In this document: in pieces, positions 19,284-34,223 of the stretch | Position numbering within the stretch: position 1 is the stretch's first letter | Layout: each line of letters begins with the position of its first letter | NCBI GenBank assembly: GCA_021613335.1 | Contig: JAJTWR010000120.1 | Location: forward strand, 1 to 64,000 | Direction of reading: 5' to 3' | Length of the DNA stretch: 64,000 nt | Source: Whitmania pigra | Taxonomy: Eukaryota; Annelida; Clitellata; Hirudinida; Haemopidae | Program-made: the position numbers and the translations under genes | Notes under the pieces: generated by a model | Told to the model about the DNA's origin: nothing | The model's input: only the letters and a program-made list of their open reading frames with translations | Database searches by the model: none

Positions 19284-19781
19284 TGGGTTAATAGACCTAC
19301 AAAATGACATTGTTCTTAAAGAGCAGTTCAAAGAATTAGAACTTATGCAATTCTGGTCATCACTACTAAAGAATAAATTCATAAATTTGCAAACTTTTGC
19401 AAAAAAAAAGATGTTTACCTTATTTGCATCCACATACATACATGAACAACCGTTTTCAACGATGAACCTCAACAAATCCAAATGTCGATCCCAATTGATT
19501 GTCGCAAATTTTTAACGAGTTGCTACCGGTACAATAAGTCCAGATTTTGAAAAACTTGCTAAAGCGTGTTCTCAGCTGCATAGTTCGGACTAACCGATAG
19601 ATAAAAGTAAATGTTAATCGCTTATTTTTATTACATTTTAATATGTTCACTATATTGTTGCATCTGTTTAGTCTTGTTCGACAATTACAGAAAGGGTCAA
19701 ATTTTGTAACCCAGACCTCGAAAATGTTTTTGAACTTTAAGAAGTAGCCCCAATAGTATCCAAATAGTTTGCCCACCCCTG
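19284..19781 (+). mobile_element. hAT transposase C-terminal relic with 3' terminal repeat
   Basis: The plus frame from about 19284 reads LIDLQNDIVLKEQFKELELM, later LFASTYIHEQPFSTMNLNKS, then KCRSQLI, and ends with SPDFEKLAKACSQLHSSD and a stop. This is the C-terminal dimerisation region of GTF2IRD2/EPM2AIP1-type hAT transposases (YxCEQxFSxMxxxKSKxRSxL), with the Cys replaced by His and one in-frame TAA. The sequence ends at 19781 with the reverse complement of CAGGGGTGGGCAAACT, a common hAT terminal repeat. The left end was not found. Confidence 0.65.
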
Positions 19782-19920
19782 CTCTAGACACGTCAGCAGC
19801 GACCTCAGATACCGGACAAGAAACAAATCCCGCAATCCGAGGTCCGGCAAGGCGGACATCAAGTTCTCCCGCGTACTTAAAGGATTATGAATACTAGGAG
19901 GAAGGAGAATGAGGAGTGCC

Positions 19921-22458
19921 ATTTGTTTGTTTGTTTGTTTATTTGATTATAGTCCTTTGCATAACAGAGATGATTCGGACTTTAGTTAGTGTTAGTAGTT
20001 AAAAATAATCAAACGTGTTAGAAAAATGAAAAATAATGAAACGTGTTAGAATAATGAAAGAAAGTACGTTATTTAATTAAAGTAAAGTTGTAAATGGCTT
20101 AAAGTAAGTCATGTCTGTTCTTGGAAATCCACCGATAAATGATGTCCACACTTGCTGGATTGCTAAGCATAGAACTCACATCAGATAGATTTGTGGCCAT
20201 TCTTATTTCTCTCCTCAAGACAGACTGGGCTGGACATTCCATGAGGAAATGTTGCACATTTTCGTCTTCCTGAGGGCAGGTGGAACACTTCCCATCGGTG
20301 TGACGTTTAAAGAGAAACAAGTGCTGATTCAGAGCACACTTTCCAACTCGGAGTCTGGAGATGAAAACCTCCTTCCTCCTTGAGACACATTGGAACTTGC
20401 TCTTCTTCGACACTTGTTTCTCTATGGACTTGTAATGTTGGCTTCGAGGATCGTCATCCCATCTGGTCTGCCATTGTTGGAGGATGTTGCAAGCCACAAT
20501 CCTTTTGACATCCTTGATAGACGCCGGGATCCGGAAATCTATCTGGTCCCTTGCTGTGGCTGCTTTAGCCAGGGCATCGGCCTTCTCATTGCCAGGGATA
20601 CCAACATGGGCAGGGACCCAGATGAGAGTGACCTTTCTGCCAGTTCCTTGAATATCTGAAATAAGAATTTGTAAATTTTTAATATCAGAATCATAATTAT
20701 TGCCGTCCTTTAGTGCCTCTAGTGCACTAAGCGAATCGCTTAGGACGACACTGTCAAAAAATTCCTCTTGATAAGCTTCCTTGACAAATTGCAAGCACCT
20801 CTCAATGGCTGCTAATTCTATGGAACTGATGCAGCTGTGACTCGACGTCCTGATGCTGATTCTGACGTCTTTCTTTGGAATATAAATCCCAATTCCAGCC
20901 CTGTTGTCCTCAGTCTTAGAGGCATCCGTGTAGCAGAGGAGGCTGCCCTGGAGATCCTCTATTTTCTCCCTTGAAACCAACATCCGCAAAGGATTGTCAG
21001 TTTCGAAGGAGAGGGTTGAGGTATCGATCGTCGGTTTTCTCAGACTCCATGGAGGGCATCTGAGAGGTTCCTTCCTGATGTCTTCCAGGAGATCTGCTGG
21101 GATGACAGACTCGATTTTCTTGTACGGGGGCTCCTCTCCTCGTAGTCTCATTCTGCAGTGGAGCCTCACTTCAGCCTGGGACCAAAAGTCTGAAAAGAAA
21201 TATACATCTTTAACAAGTTCGTTATTTGTAGCAAAAGACCTGAGGGCGTCCATGAGCTTCTTACGACGGAGGTCGAGAGGAAGCTCACCGCACTCTACCC
21301 GCAAAGACGAGGCACTTGTGCCCTTCATGGCACCGCAGCAGATCCTCAGTGCCTGATACTGAATACTGTCGTAGATGGCTCTGATCTGCTTGCACCCCAG
21401 GTCAATTACTTCACAACCAAAATCTAAAACAGAGCGGATGGTGGCTCTGTAGACAGTGAGGAGCGAGGACTTGCTCGCCCCCCAAGAACTGCCTGAAATG
21501 GCTTTCAAAGCATTGAGTCGCTTGAAGCACCGAGTCTTGACGAACTCTGCATGTACCGACCAGTTTAGTCTTTCGTCCAAGACGATTCCCAAAAAGGTGG
21601 CTGTTTTAGACAGGGGAATCACCTCCATTCCAATCTTCAATCTGATACTTTCATTCATCGTCCGGTTCGGGAATTCTGAAAAAGAACTGCTTGTGATTTA
21701 GCTGCAGATATCTTAAAACCATTATTAGTAAGAAACTTAGCCATAATATCAAGCTGTTTCTGCATTTTTGCTGTCATTACTTCTACGGACGTCCCGACCG
21801 TCCAGAGAGCAATGTCATCAGCATACATAGACAGCTCGACTCCATTCAAAGGTTCTGGCATCGAATTCATCATGATGATGAAAAGAAGTGGACTAAGAAT
21901 ACTGCCCTGTGGGGTACCATTTTCTAAGACAACCGGTTCGGAGAGAGACGATCCAACCCTCCCTTGGATACTTCTATCCTGGAGGAAATTATGAATCCAC
22001 ATTAAGGGTCTCCCCTTAACTCCCATCCTTGAAAGTTGATCAATGATCCCCTCTCTCCAAACCATGTCAAATGCTTTTTCCATATCAAGAAAAACTCCTA
22101 GAGTCTTCCTTTTCTTGGTCGAAGATGCAGCAATGTTCCTTGTCAGCCTGACTATGTGATCCACACAGCCACGAGCTCTTCTGAAACCCGCTTGATAATG
22201 ATTCAACAGGTCTCTGCTCTCTAGGAACCATCGGAGTCTCGTAGCAATCACCCTCTCCAGGAGTTTGCAGAGAATGGAGGTCAAAGAGATAGGCCGATAG
22301 GAGGAAGGAAGAGCAGGAGACTTCCCTTTCTTAGGGATTGGGACGACCGTGGCTCTCTTCCATAATGAGGGAACCATTCCTGATAACCAGGACTGGTTGA
22401 AGAGGGTCACGATCCCTTTGAGACTGGTAGTGGGGAGCCTTCTAATCATCTCATAATG
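19921..22458 (-). mobile_element. 5'-truncated I-clade LINE insertion with 10 bp target-site duplication
   Basis: The element is bounded by GAGGAGTGCC at 19911-19920 and again at 22459-22468, a perfect 10 bp target-site duplication. On the minus strand it contains reverse transcriptase and RNase H coding sequence and ends in an (AAAC/AAAT)n tail at 19921-19940. It starts inside the reverse transcriptase, just before HYEMIRRLP, so the endonuclease and ORF1 are missing. The perfect duplication and long open frames show a recent insertion. Confidence 0.88.
20099..22449 (-). pseudogene. LINE ORF2: reverse transcriptase + RNase H (one frameshift)
   Basis: Two abutting minus frames, 22449-21655 and 21658-20099, encode one protein split by a single-base frameshift near 21660. 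The first holds reverse transcriptase: PIPKKGK, YRPISLTS, AGFRRARGCVDH, FLDMEKAFD, GTPQGSILSPLLF and YADDIALW (catalytic aspartates). The second holds the thumb region (KTATFLGIVLDERLNW), then RNase H (CYTDASKTEDNRAGIGIYIP, IELAAIERCL, VVLSDSLSAL, PAHVGIPGNEKADALAK, i.e. the D-E-D-D set), then a CxxC-x8-H-x4-C finger (CSTCPQEDENVQHFLMEC). RT followed by RNase H is the arrangement of the I/Nimb/Loa group of LINEs. It is not functional here because of the truncation and the frameshift. Confidence 0.9.
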
Positions 22459-22599
22459 GAGGAGTGCCGTTTCTTAACATTGTTTATATTGTCTACGGAC
22501 GCGAGGCCGTGTTGCTGTTTTGGTTTCTAGTCGTTGGTTACTAGCGTCGTTGTACATTTTGACGTGCTGTTGGTATTTCGTAAGTTCAGGCGAATTTCA

Positions 22600-22865
22600 A
22601 GATTTAACAATATCCGAAACTGCATTTAAGTTTTCAGCCATGAATTCCTCCTATTGAACCCCAGCGCTCTCTCCACAAATGCCTTTGAGGACAAAATTGT
22701 TCTTCTTTTTGAAACGATCCATTTACCCCTGACTTGTTTTAAAATCAGGATGCCCTTTACTTTGCAACAAGGATGTCAGCCTTCTCTATCGACAAGGGAT
22801 CATTGATGGGATCTTGGTGCACAGCAAGACGCCCTAGGCATCTAGTTAAGAAACGGACGTCGATA
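22600..22865 (-). pseudogene. pogo/Tigger-type transposase relic
   Basis: The minus strand gives DPINDPLSIEKADILVAK, a stop, GHPDFKTSQG, a stop, MDRFKKKNNFVLKGICGESA. This is the CENP-B-type second helix-turn-helix of pogo/Tigger transposases (normally GHPDFKAS.GWLDRFKKR). Compare the relic at 55616-55960. Stops replace key residues, so it is dead. The LINE at 19921-22458 inserted beside it. Confidence 0.6.
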
Positions 22866-23201
22866 AAATACCAACCAGCATCGCTCTTTTTCTGCTAGCG
22901 TCGAATAGCTACTAGCAGTAGTGCTGTAGAATAGGATCACATCATATAAAAACTCACATTCACCCCAAACAAAATCTCACATTTGATTTGGTCTTAAAAA
23001 TTCTCTTTAAGCGCTGCTAAATCTGATACACCATAAGGATCGTCATCTTTTTTTTGGGTCATCCTCACCCAAAAGAGTTGCTTTCCTGATTCTTATAACT
23101 TTATATGTTCCTATACCACTAAAAAGCATAAGACAAACTTCTCTAAATCATAAAATCATTTCAAGATGATTCTCTGAAGATAGCATTTGATTTAATTACA
23201 T

Positions 23202-23207
23202 TTTATT
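23202..23207 (-). other. Poly(A) signal of VPS4
   Basis: TTTATT on the plus strand, AATAAA on the minus strand, about 97 bases after the VPS4 stop codon (23304-23306). Suitable position for 3' end formation. Confidence 0.5.
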
Positions 23208-23303
23208 GATGACAATTTGTGTCTTAATAAATTTGGAAAAAGAAGGTTGATCATATAGAAACATCAACTGCAAAACATTAGGAGTTTGATTGAACTTTAT
23301 AGG

Positions 23304-27737
<4,434 letters not shown>

Positions 27738-28600
27738 AAAATTTTTCAAGGTAAATGTTTCAGAAAGAATATAATCAATACGTTGATTAAACAAAACACG
27801 AACAATCCAAGTATTGTCAGAGCTAAACAAAAATGAATTCCGTGAATAACAACCAGAAATAATGCATGCGATACATATGCGAAAATTTAAAAGTTTTATA
27901 TATATATTACAGTAAAATTATAAAACATTTAACAATTATGAATAAAAAAAATGTTAAAACATTTCTGACATGTCAGGTTCAGCTTTTTTATTAAGCAACT
28001 ACAATCATATGCTCACATATTTATGTTCACAATAACATTTTTCCAAAATATAAATAAAAATAATTACTTAAATTGTTTAATAATATTTTTAATAGTAAAA
28101 AATTGGTCTCGAAAAACAAAAGCCTTGCATCTAAACAGCACTGCGATGCGACAAAATAGCAAGTCGTTCGACTCTCTCTTGAATTTGTAATCCTGTTGAC
28201 CTTATCACTTTCATTTTCTATTAAATGTTCTTATTATAAATATATAAATAAATGGAATAATTTCTTTCAAATTATGTGAGCATGTGAGTGTAGAAAATTC
28301 TAGTGTTGGATCTATTTCTTCTTATTTTTATTTTTAATTAATGTTGATCAGTAAGAAAAAAAATTTGTATTTAAAAAGTCTTTGCATATTAATCGGACAC
28401 TGAAATATTCTCTAGCACTTAATATTTATAATAAAATATGGATTATTTTAAAAATTAATTTCTTAGATGCATAAACAATATCATGAATATTAAATTATTT
28501 AAGTTTTTATTTATGATATAAATTTGTAATACCCATGTATCAGCTGTATCTAAAAGTGAAGCCGTTGATCAAAGTTTACAATTCAGAAAATAGGTGCAGT
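27738..28600. promoter_or_regulatory. Divergent intergenic region between VPS4 and PEX13
   Basis: 864 bases separate the two initiator ATGs, which point away from each other. Both promoters and 5' leaders must lie here unless further upstream non-coding exons exist. The sequence is very AT-rich with no clear TATA or CpG-rich core that I could define; a G+C-richer patch lies at about 28130-28200. Confidence 0.4.
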
Positions 28601-30392
28601 ATGGCAGGTAATATGGAGCCTTGGGACAAAGTTGGTGTCAATCAACAAAATATAACTTCAGATTGCAATTTTACCAGTCATATGTCGAGGTTAGATCGAT
28701 TTTGCTCATTTAATTGTGTGCTGATATGTAAGTTGACTCCGTTATCAAATTAAGCAGTCTCCCACAAGGAAATCTTTCATCGATGGAGGGGCTTATGACC
28801 CAAACCCGACCTCTCGTCCCACCTCGTTCTCTTAGTGCTACATTGCCGTATAACACCTCTTATTATTCCACCATTCCTTACAGCAATGGATATGGAAATA
28901 TGGGCTATTATTCAAATTACCCTTTTGGAGATCTGAACAATTATACGGGACTCCAGAATTACTTTGGTGGAAGTGTAGTCATGCAGCATGCTGAAACCAC
29001 TACCAGACAAGCATTTCAGTCTGTTGAAATGTTTGTGAGAACTTTCAGTTCCATTTCAATGATGATGGAATCAACTCTCCAGGTTGGACATTTCAGAGAT
29101 ATTGTTTATAACACATTATGCTTGTAACTGAATATTTTATAATTATATTTGATCTTGAGGACAGTGTTGCATTATTATATTTCCGTCTCTCTTGAGAGAT
29201 TTGCCCATTAAACGTTTTGACCACATTTGTTTAATTATTTTCGTTATGTTTTCTTACTATTTGAAAACCTAACATTGGTTTTAGGCTGTCTCAAATTCCT
29301 TCAGAGCTGTCTTAGGAGTCATAGATCACTTTTCAAGGATGCAGATTCACATGTCCCAAATATATTCTGCCATCAGTATAATTCGTCTCTTCAAGTGGTT
29401 TTTCAGAAAACTCAAACTTTATGTCAGACTCATGAGGTTTGGCCAGTCACAAGCAAAGAATGAACAAATTTGGGAAGAATCAGAAAATGCTGTAATGAAA
29501 ACTGGGGGTTTGGTAATTGAAGAGGTGCCTGTCTTTGCTAATTTGCCAGTTTTCTTATTCTTTGTTGTTATACTTGGAGCTCCTTGGATGTTGTGGAAGC
29601 TTGCCTCTTCTATAAAAAGAAACCAAGGTTTGTGATAAATCTATTAAGTGATTTATTGATTTCAAAATTTTTGTTTTGATCATGGATTTTTCAAAAGTGT
29701 GCTTACAATGTTAATCTATACATAATATTTATTGTACCTTTACTATGTTATGATATCATTACTTCTTTATGATTTATTAAAACATATATGTATGACAATT
29801 TTTCTTGGTAGAAAAAAGTGATTGGAAAAATGGGTTTGGTGAGCACTATAAAGGTGTGATGGAATATGACTTTGCTGCTCAAAGAAGTGATGAATTGTCT
29901 TTAGTGAGGGGAACACAACTTTACATAGCACCTAAAGGTAAACCAAGCTCATCTCAGAATTGAAAATTTGTGATCTTGAAGTTTGTGTTTCTTAAAGATA
30001 TTTCAAATGTTTCATGTCATTGGAAATGTTACAGGAAATGAACATGTTAAACTTCATTTTTAACTTCTACATAAGATGCTTCATAATATTGATAATGGTA
30101 ATAATGATAACAACAACAACAATAATAATAAAAATAAAAATACCTCATTATAAGAAAATTCTAAAAAGGTGTTTTTATTTTAGACTTGCAACCCCCTATC
30201 AGAGGATGGGCCTTGGTGTCACCGGGTGATGGAAGGATGGGTCTTGTTCCGCAAAGTTATGTGAAAGTCATTGGAAAAAAAACCGGCCAAGTTTCTGCAG
30301 AAATCGAAAGGAGCAACACAGATGCTCGTAATCATCCCAATATTTGTGATCAAGACCTCAAGGCCAAATGTGATGACAAGAAAATGACTTAG
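28601..30392 (+). CDS. PEX13: Peroxisomal membrane protein PEX13 (peroxin-13)
   Basis: Docking-complex protein of the peroxisomal membrane that binds the import receptor PEX5 and PEX14. Inferred exons: 28601-28689, 28755-29082, 29285-29627, 29812-29937, 30184-30392; total about 364 residues, slightly shorter than vertebrate PEX13 (about 400). The N-terminus (MEPWDKVG) and the Tyr/Gly/Asn-rich stretch (TSYYSTIPYSNGYGNMGYYS) match the usual N-terminal region. A conserved core follows (RQAFQSVEMFVRTFSSISMM, then NSFRAVLGVIDHFSRMQIH), then a membrane helix (LPVFLFFVVILGAPWMLWKL) and an SH3 domain (MEYDFAAQRSDELSLVRGTQ ... RGWALVSPGDGRMGLVPQSY). The last exon adds a short polar tail. The exon 1 donor at 28690 (AG|GTTAGA) was chosen because it alone fits the phase; exon 1 is the least certain. 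Exon 2 has a tandem aag-cag acceptor. Divergent neighbour of VPS4. Confidence 0.92.
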
Positions 30393-32553
30393 AAATTTTA
30401 ATAGGTTTTGCAACTTTGTTCATGGATGTACATGTGTATATACATATGTGAATCAGTTCTGTGTAGATTTGCTTTGTCTATCTCCTGATACTCAGGCTGC
30501 ATTAATGATGGTTTCTCCTCTCCAGCTTTTGTTTTTCCTTTTATAAGTCTCTAATGGATAATCCATTTGTCAGCCTACATTTATTTAAAGTATCTAAATT
30601 AATGTGGTGCTCTAATTTTCATTTTAAATACAAGTTTTAAACATAAGGTATTTTTGGCAAAGTTCTATATAAAAAAAAAGTTCTATATAAATCAGTCCAC
30701 AGTTTTGTAATTTGTATTTTTTAAAACTTGGTTTGTGGATTGATTTTAGACAGTGTGACTATTGTGTTGGAATTGTCACTGATTTAATTTAATTATACAT
30801 TTAAAAATTCAGTTAAGATACAATTTAGTTTTAATTTTGTGAGAAACCTTACCAAACATCTGGTAAGGTTCTGATGTCTTGATAGAAAATATTCAAAAAA
30901 AAAATCAAAAATTTGTGAGTGAAAGGGCATCGTTATTTTGGTAACTTGTTTGGTACATATTAACAACCAAAAATGTGTTTATTGTCAAGAGCTATAATTC
31001 TTGGGGGAAAATGCTTATTCCTTTTTGTTCTTGAAGCTGTGAGACATATTTAAATCAGATTACGATTAGGGGATATTATTTTCTGAGAATCTTTATATCA
31101 GGAGCACTTATTTTAAAATTTAGTCCAATCAAAACCAGATTATGCAACACTAAAAGTATTTTTACCGCATACCCATTTTTTGTGGGTATAAACTAATATC
31201 GCTGAAACTTTCGGCAGTCAAATAAATCGCCATTTATAAGCATGGTGTAAAATCTCTTTTCGCGTGAGTAAATGTTTCTTGTGAATTATGTAAATGAACA
31301 AGTATTGGGCTAGAAATAATAAGACGTCTTACGTTTTGCGATAGTATAATAAATTTAAAATTGTTCAAAAGATCAAACGTTGCCAGCAAGAAAGTATGTA
31401 AAGTGGTATGAAATTCGAAAATTCCGCACAGTCACTCATGGGTAAGAAAGCAGTTTTAACGGGAGAAAGATGACATCACGGGTGACACGTCAAAATATCT
31501 CAATGTAACTTAGAAATTTTTTTTTATGAGTTTAATACATTATCCGAAACTGATTCTAAATTTACTTAGAATTCAATAGTTTGATTGCTTTTATGACCGT
31601 TTTGAGTTTAAGAGGCATCGGGAAATTTCATTAAGTGGAAAATTTAGACAAAAATATTATTAGGTTAACTGTGATGATTAGGACCTGCCGAGTGGCCTCG
31701 TTTTATAATCAGAACAAATGAGGAATATGTTTTCAAATTTGTTTCAACGAATCAAACTATTTTTCTAAATAGTAAATGTTTTTGCGATAGTCATGGTCGT
31801 GTCTTCACGTTTGGTCTGTGTTCCTCCCAACGACCTTAGCAAATAAGTTTTTTCTAATGTTGTAGACGTTGCCATTGTTTTTTTTTTATCTGGCTCTCTC
31901 TTTGCACGGAGGCTGCTCCAGTTATGAATGTTTCTTTCTGGTCATGCAGTGAAAAATTCCTAACGAAAAACTTCTTGCAAATGAAACACTCAAATCAGAG
32001 TATAAATAATTAATAGTCATAGAAACACTAACTTTAAGAGATGTTGAAAAGCTATTGAAATTATTTTTATTTGTTTATTATTTAATGAATTAATTATACT
32101 AAATTATAAATTATTACCATACTTTTTAGTTAAATTAAAAAAATTAATAGCTAAATCTACTTAATATTCATAGATTTTCTGATTGGATACTATGCTTTAA
32201 AAATTACCGTCGTCGAGGTGTTTGTGAATTTGATTCATAACTTTCATTGATTCATTGCAGGTGATTATGAAACTTTCATTTCTTATTTCAAGCAAAATAC
32301 GTTTTGCATGGCTGACATATCAAAATCCAAAAAACTATATTTTCAAATTTATTTGAACAGCTTGTTGTCGAGAGAAAAAAATGAAGTATTGGTTCCTTCT
32401 TCTACCCAGACATTATTTTTGATGAAATTTCATCCTTCCAGTTATCCGTCCGTCCAGTCATGTATTCATTCATTTTTTCACTCCAACCTTCTTTCAACCC
32501 ATCTCGTTCCCTTTTTCATCATCATCGTCATCAACAATGGTTGACAAACATAT
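30393..32553. other. PEX13 3' region and gene-free DNA
   Basis: The first few hundred bases are probably PEX13 3' untranslated sequence. I see no coding exon, RNA gene or clear transposon motif in the rest, which is AT-rich with short homopolymers. Confidence 0.4.
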
Positions 32554-32561
32554 TTGCTTTC

Positions 32562-34215
32562 AAGTGGCGGATTTGAGGAACCATAGACCCCCCCCCCCCC
32601 CGTCATTTTTAAAGTCTAAGAAAAAAAGCTAAAATCCACCGATAAACTTTATCCTACACGCTTAATCATAACACATACACAAGTGCATATCCACCACATA
32701 TTCCAGGTTTTAATGTCGTAAGTAAGGATGTTCCCTATAACGCTATTATATATTGCCTATTTTAAAAGTTCTACTCGTTTAATTTAATTGAAATTGCATA
32801 AAATTGAGTAATATTACATTTAACGGGTTATCAAGAAACTATAATATAAATACCGGCGACAAAATTTTAGAAAATTTCATTAAGTGGAAGATTTATCGTC
32901 TAAAATATTATTAGGATTCCAGCTAAACTCTTAGTCTCTGTTGTCCCCATCCATGGATATTTCAGGTTGGCATTTAATATAAATTATCGATTGACAAGCG
33001 GCAAAGGCGAGCTGCACAAAGTGAATCAGACACTTTAAGAAATTACCATTCGTCAAGTCACGTCGGTTCCTCAGTTCGTCTTTCTTTTGATCCTTCTCTG
33101 AGTTCAGGTTGCAATGTGAACAATGAAGGGTTTGATTTGGAGTTGTAATTTAACATAGCTTATCAGTTAAGTATGTGAAACTAAATCAACGTCTTCTCAC
33201 TCTTGTTCAACACAGAACCTCTCGATTTGAGCAGTTTGATGAGTTTTATGTTTATTTTCATGGGTTGTTTTGTCGCCTGGCTGTTTTAATCAGGCATTGT
33301 CATTTTCTAGTTTCTCTCAATTTACATCGTAAAAATAGTTATCATTAAATATGTCAATTAAAAGACGAAGAACTGAAAATATCTTACATTCCTTTAAACA
33401 AGAAAAGAAGCAAAAGAGCGATGTCACCATCTGTTCCTCGAACATGTGGTAGGCAAGCCATGAGGAGCAACCAGTCAACCAATGATCCCGTTGTTTTTTA
33501 TCGACAATCCGTTTTCGTACAATTTCTTGATAATAAATTCAAGGACTTCTAGAGCGCTTTAGACCAAGACACACTGCATTGGCCTCTAAGTTAGTACCAT
33601 ATGTTATGTTAAAAAATCTTGAAGCATTGTCCAGTGGTCAGCTAAGGATGGTTGCGAACGCTTTTCCAGACTTGCCATCATGGATTACAATCAGAGTATG
33701 AGTGGTGGTGGGTAAATTGACATGAAGATTGGACTGACAATCTCAAATTTTGTGGATTCTCTACGTTAAGCAGGCAATGATTTTACCCAAATGCTAGAAT
33801 TCTATTAATTTCGGCTATCCGACCATCCACAACAGCTTGCAATGAAATAAGTTTTTCTACTCTCAAAAGGTTAGAAACCGATCTTCGATCTACGATGCTG
33901 ACTGACCGACTGAATGGGATGGCTCACACGAATATAAACCAAGATATTGAAATTCCAGCAGAGACAATAGTTGACAACTTTGGTAGATTAGATCCACATC
34001 GTCTTGCACTTTTATAAAACTTTTACTTTGAATAAATTTGAAAACCTGAAATAATGTTTGTAATACAATTTTGTAATTGTAATTGTTCAATAAGCAACAT
34101 GGCTGTGAAATATCCGCCGCACTACAATCTCAGCAAGCGGTTTAGGGGAGACCTCAAGGATTATATTTTCCAGTAATTGCCCTCCCCCCGCCAAAGCGTT
34201 CTAGATCCGCCACTG
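32562..34215 (+). mobile_element. Decayed hAT transposon (ZMYM1-like) with terminal repeats and target-site duplication
   Basis: The left end AAGTGGCGGATTTGAGG and the right end (reverse complement CAGTGGCGGATCTAGAACG) form hAT-type terminal repeats. The flanks TTGCTTTC (32554-32561) and CTGCTTTC (34216-34223) are an 8 bp target-site duplication with one mismatch. Both ends carry C-rich tracts just inside. The plus strand holds PRTCGRQAMRSNQSTNDPVV near 33430 and, at 33800-34017, ISAIRPSTTACNEISFSTLK, RLETDLRSTMLTDRLNGMAH and TNINQDIEIP, the hAT dimerisation domain. The frame is broken between these blocks and much of the transposase is missing, so it is non-autonomous. Confidence 0.75.
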
Positions 34216-34223
34216 CTGCTTTC

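Noticed and set aside
20994..21356. Plus-strand frames across the LINE
   Set aside because: They mirror the minus-strand reverse transcriptase and RNase H frames and carry no motifs.
22467..22860. Inverted repeat CCGTTTCTTAAC ... GTTAAGAAACGG as transposon ends
   Set aside because: The 12-base arms lie at 22467 and 22849, but neighbouring bases do not continue the match in the right order and the pogo relic would extend beyond them.
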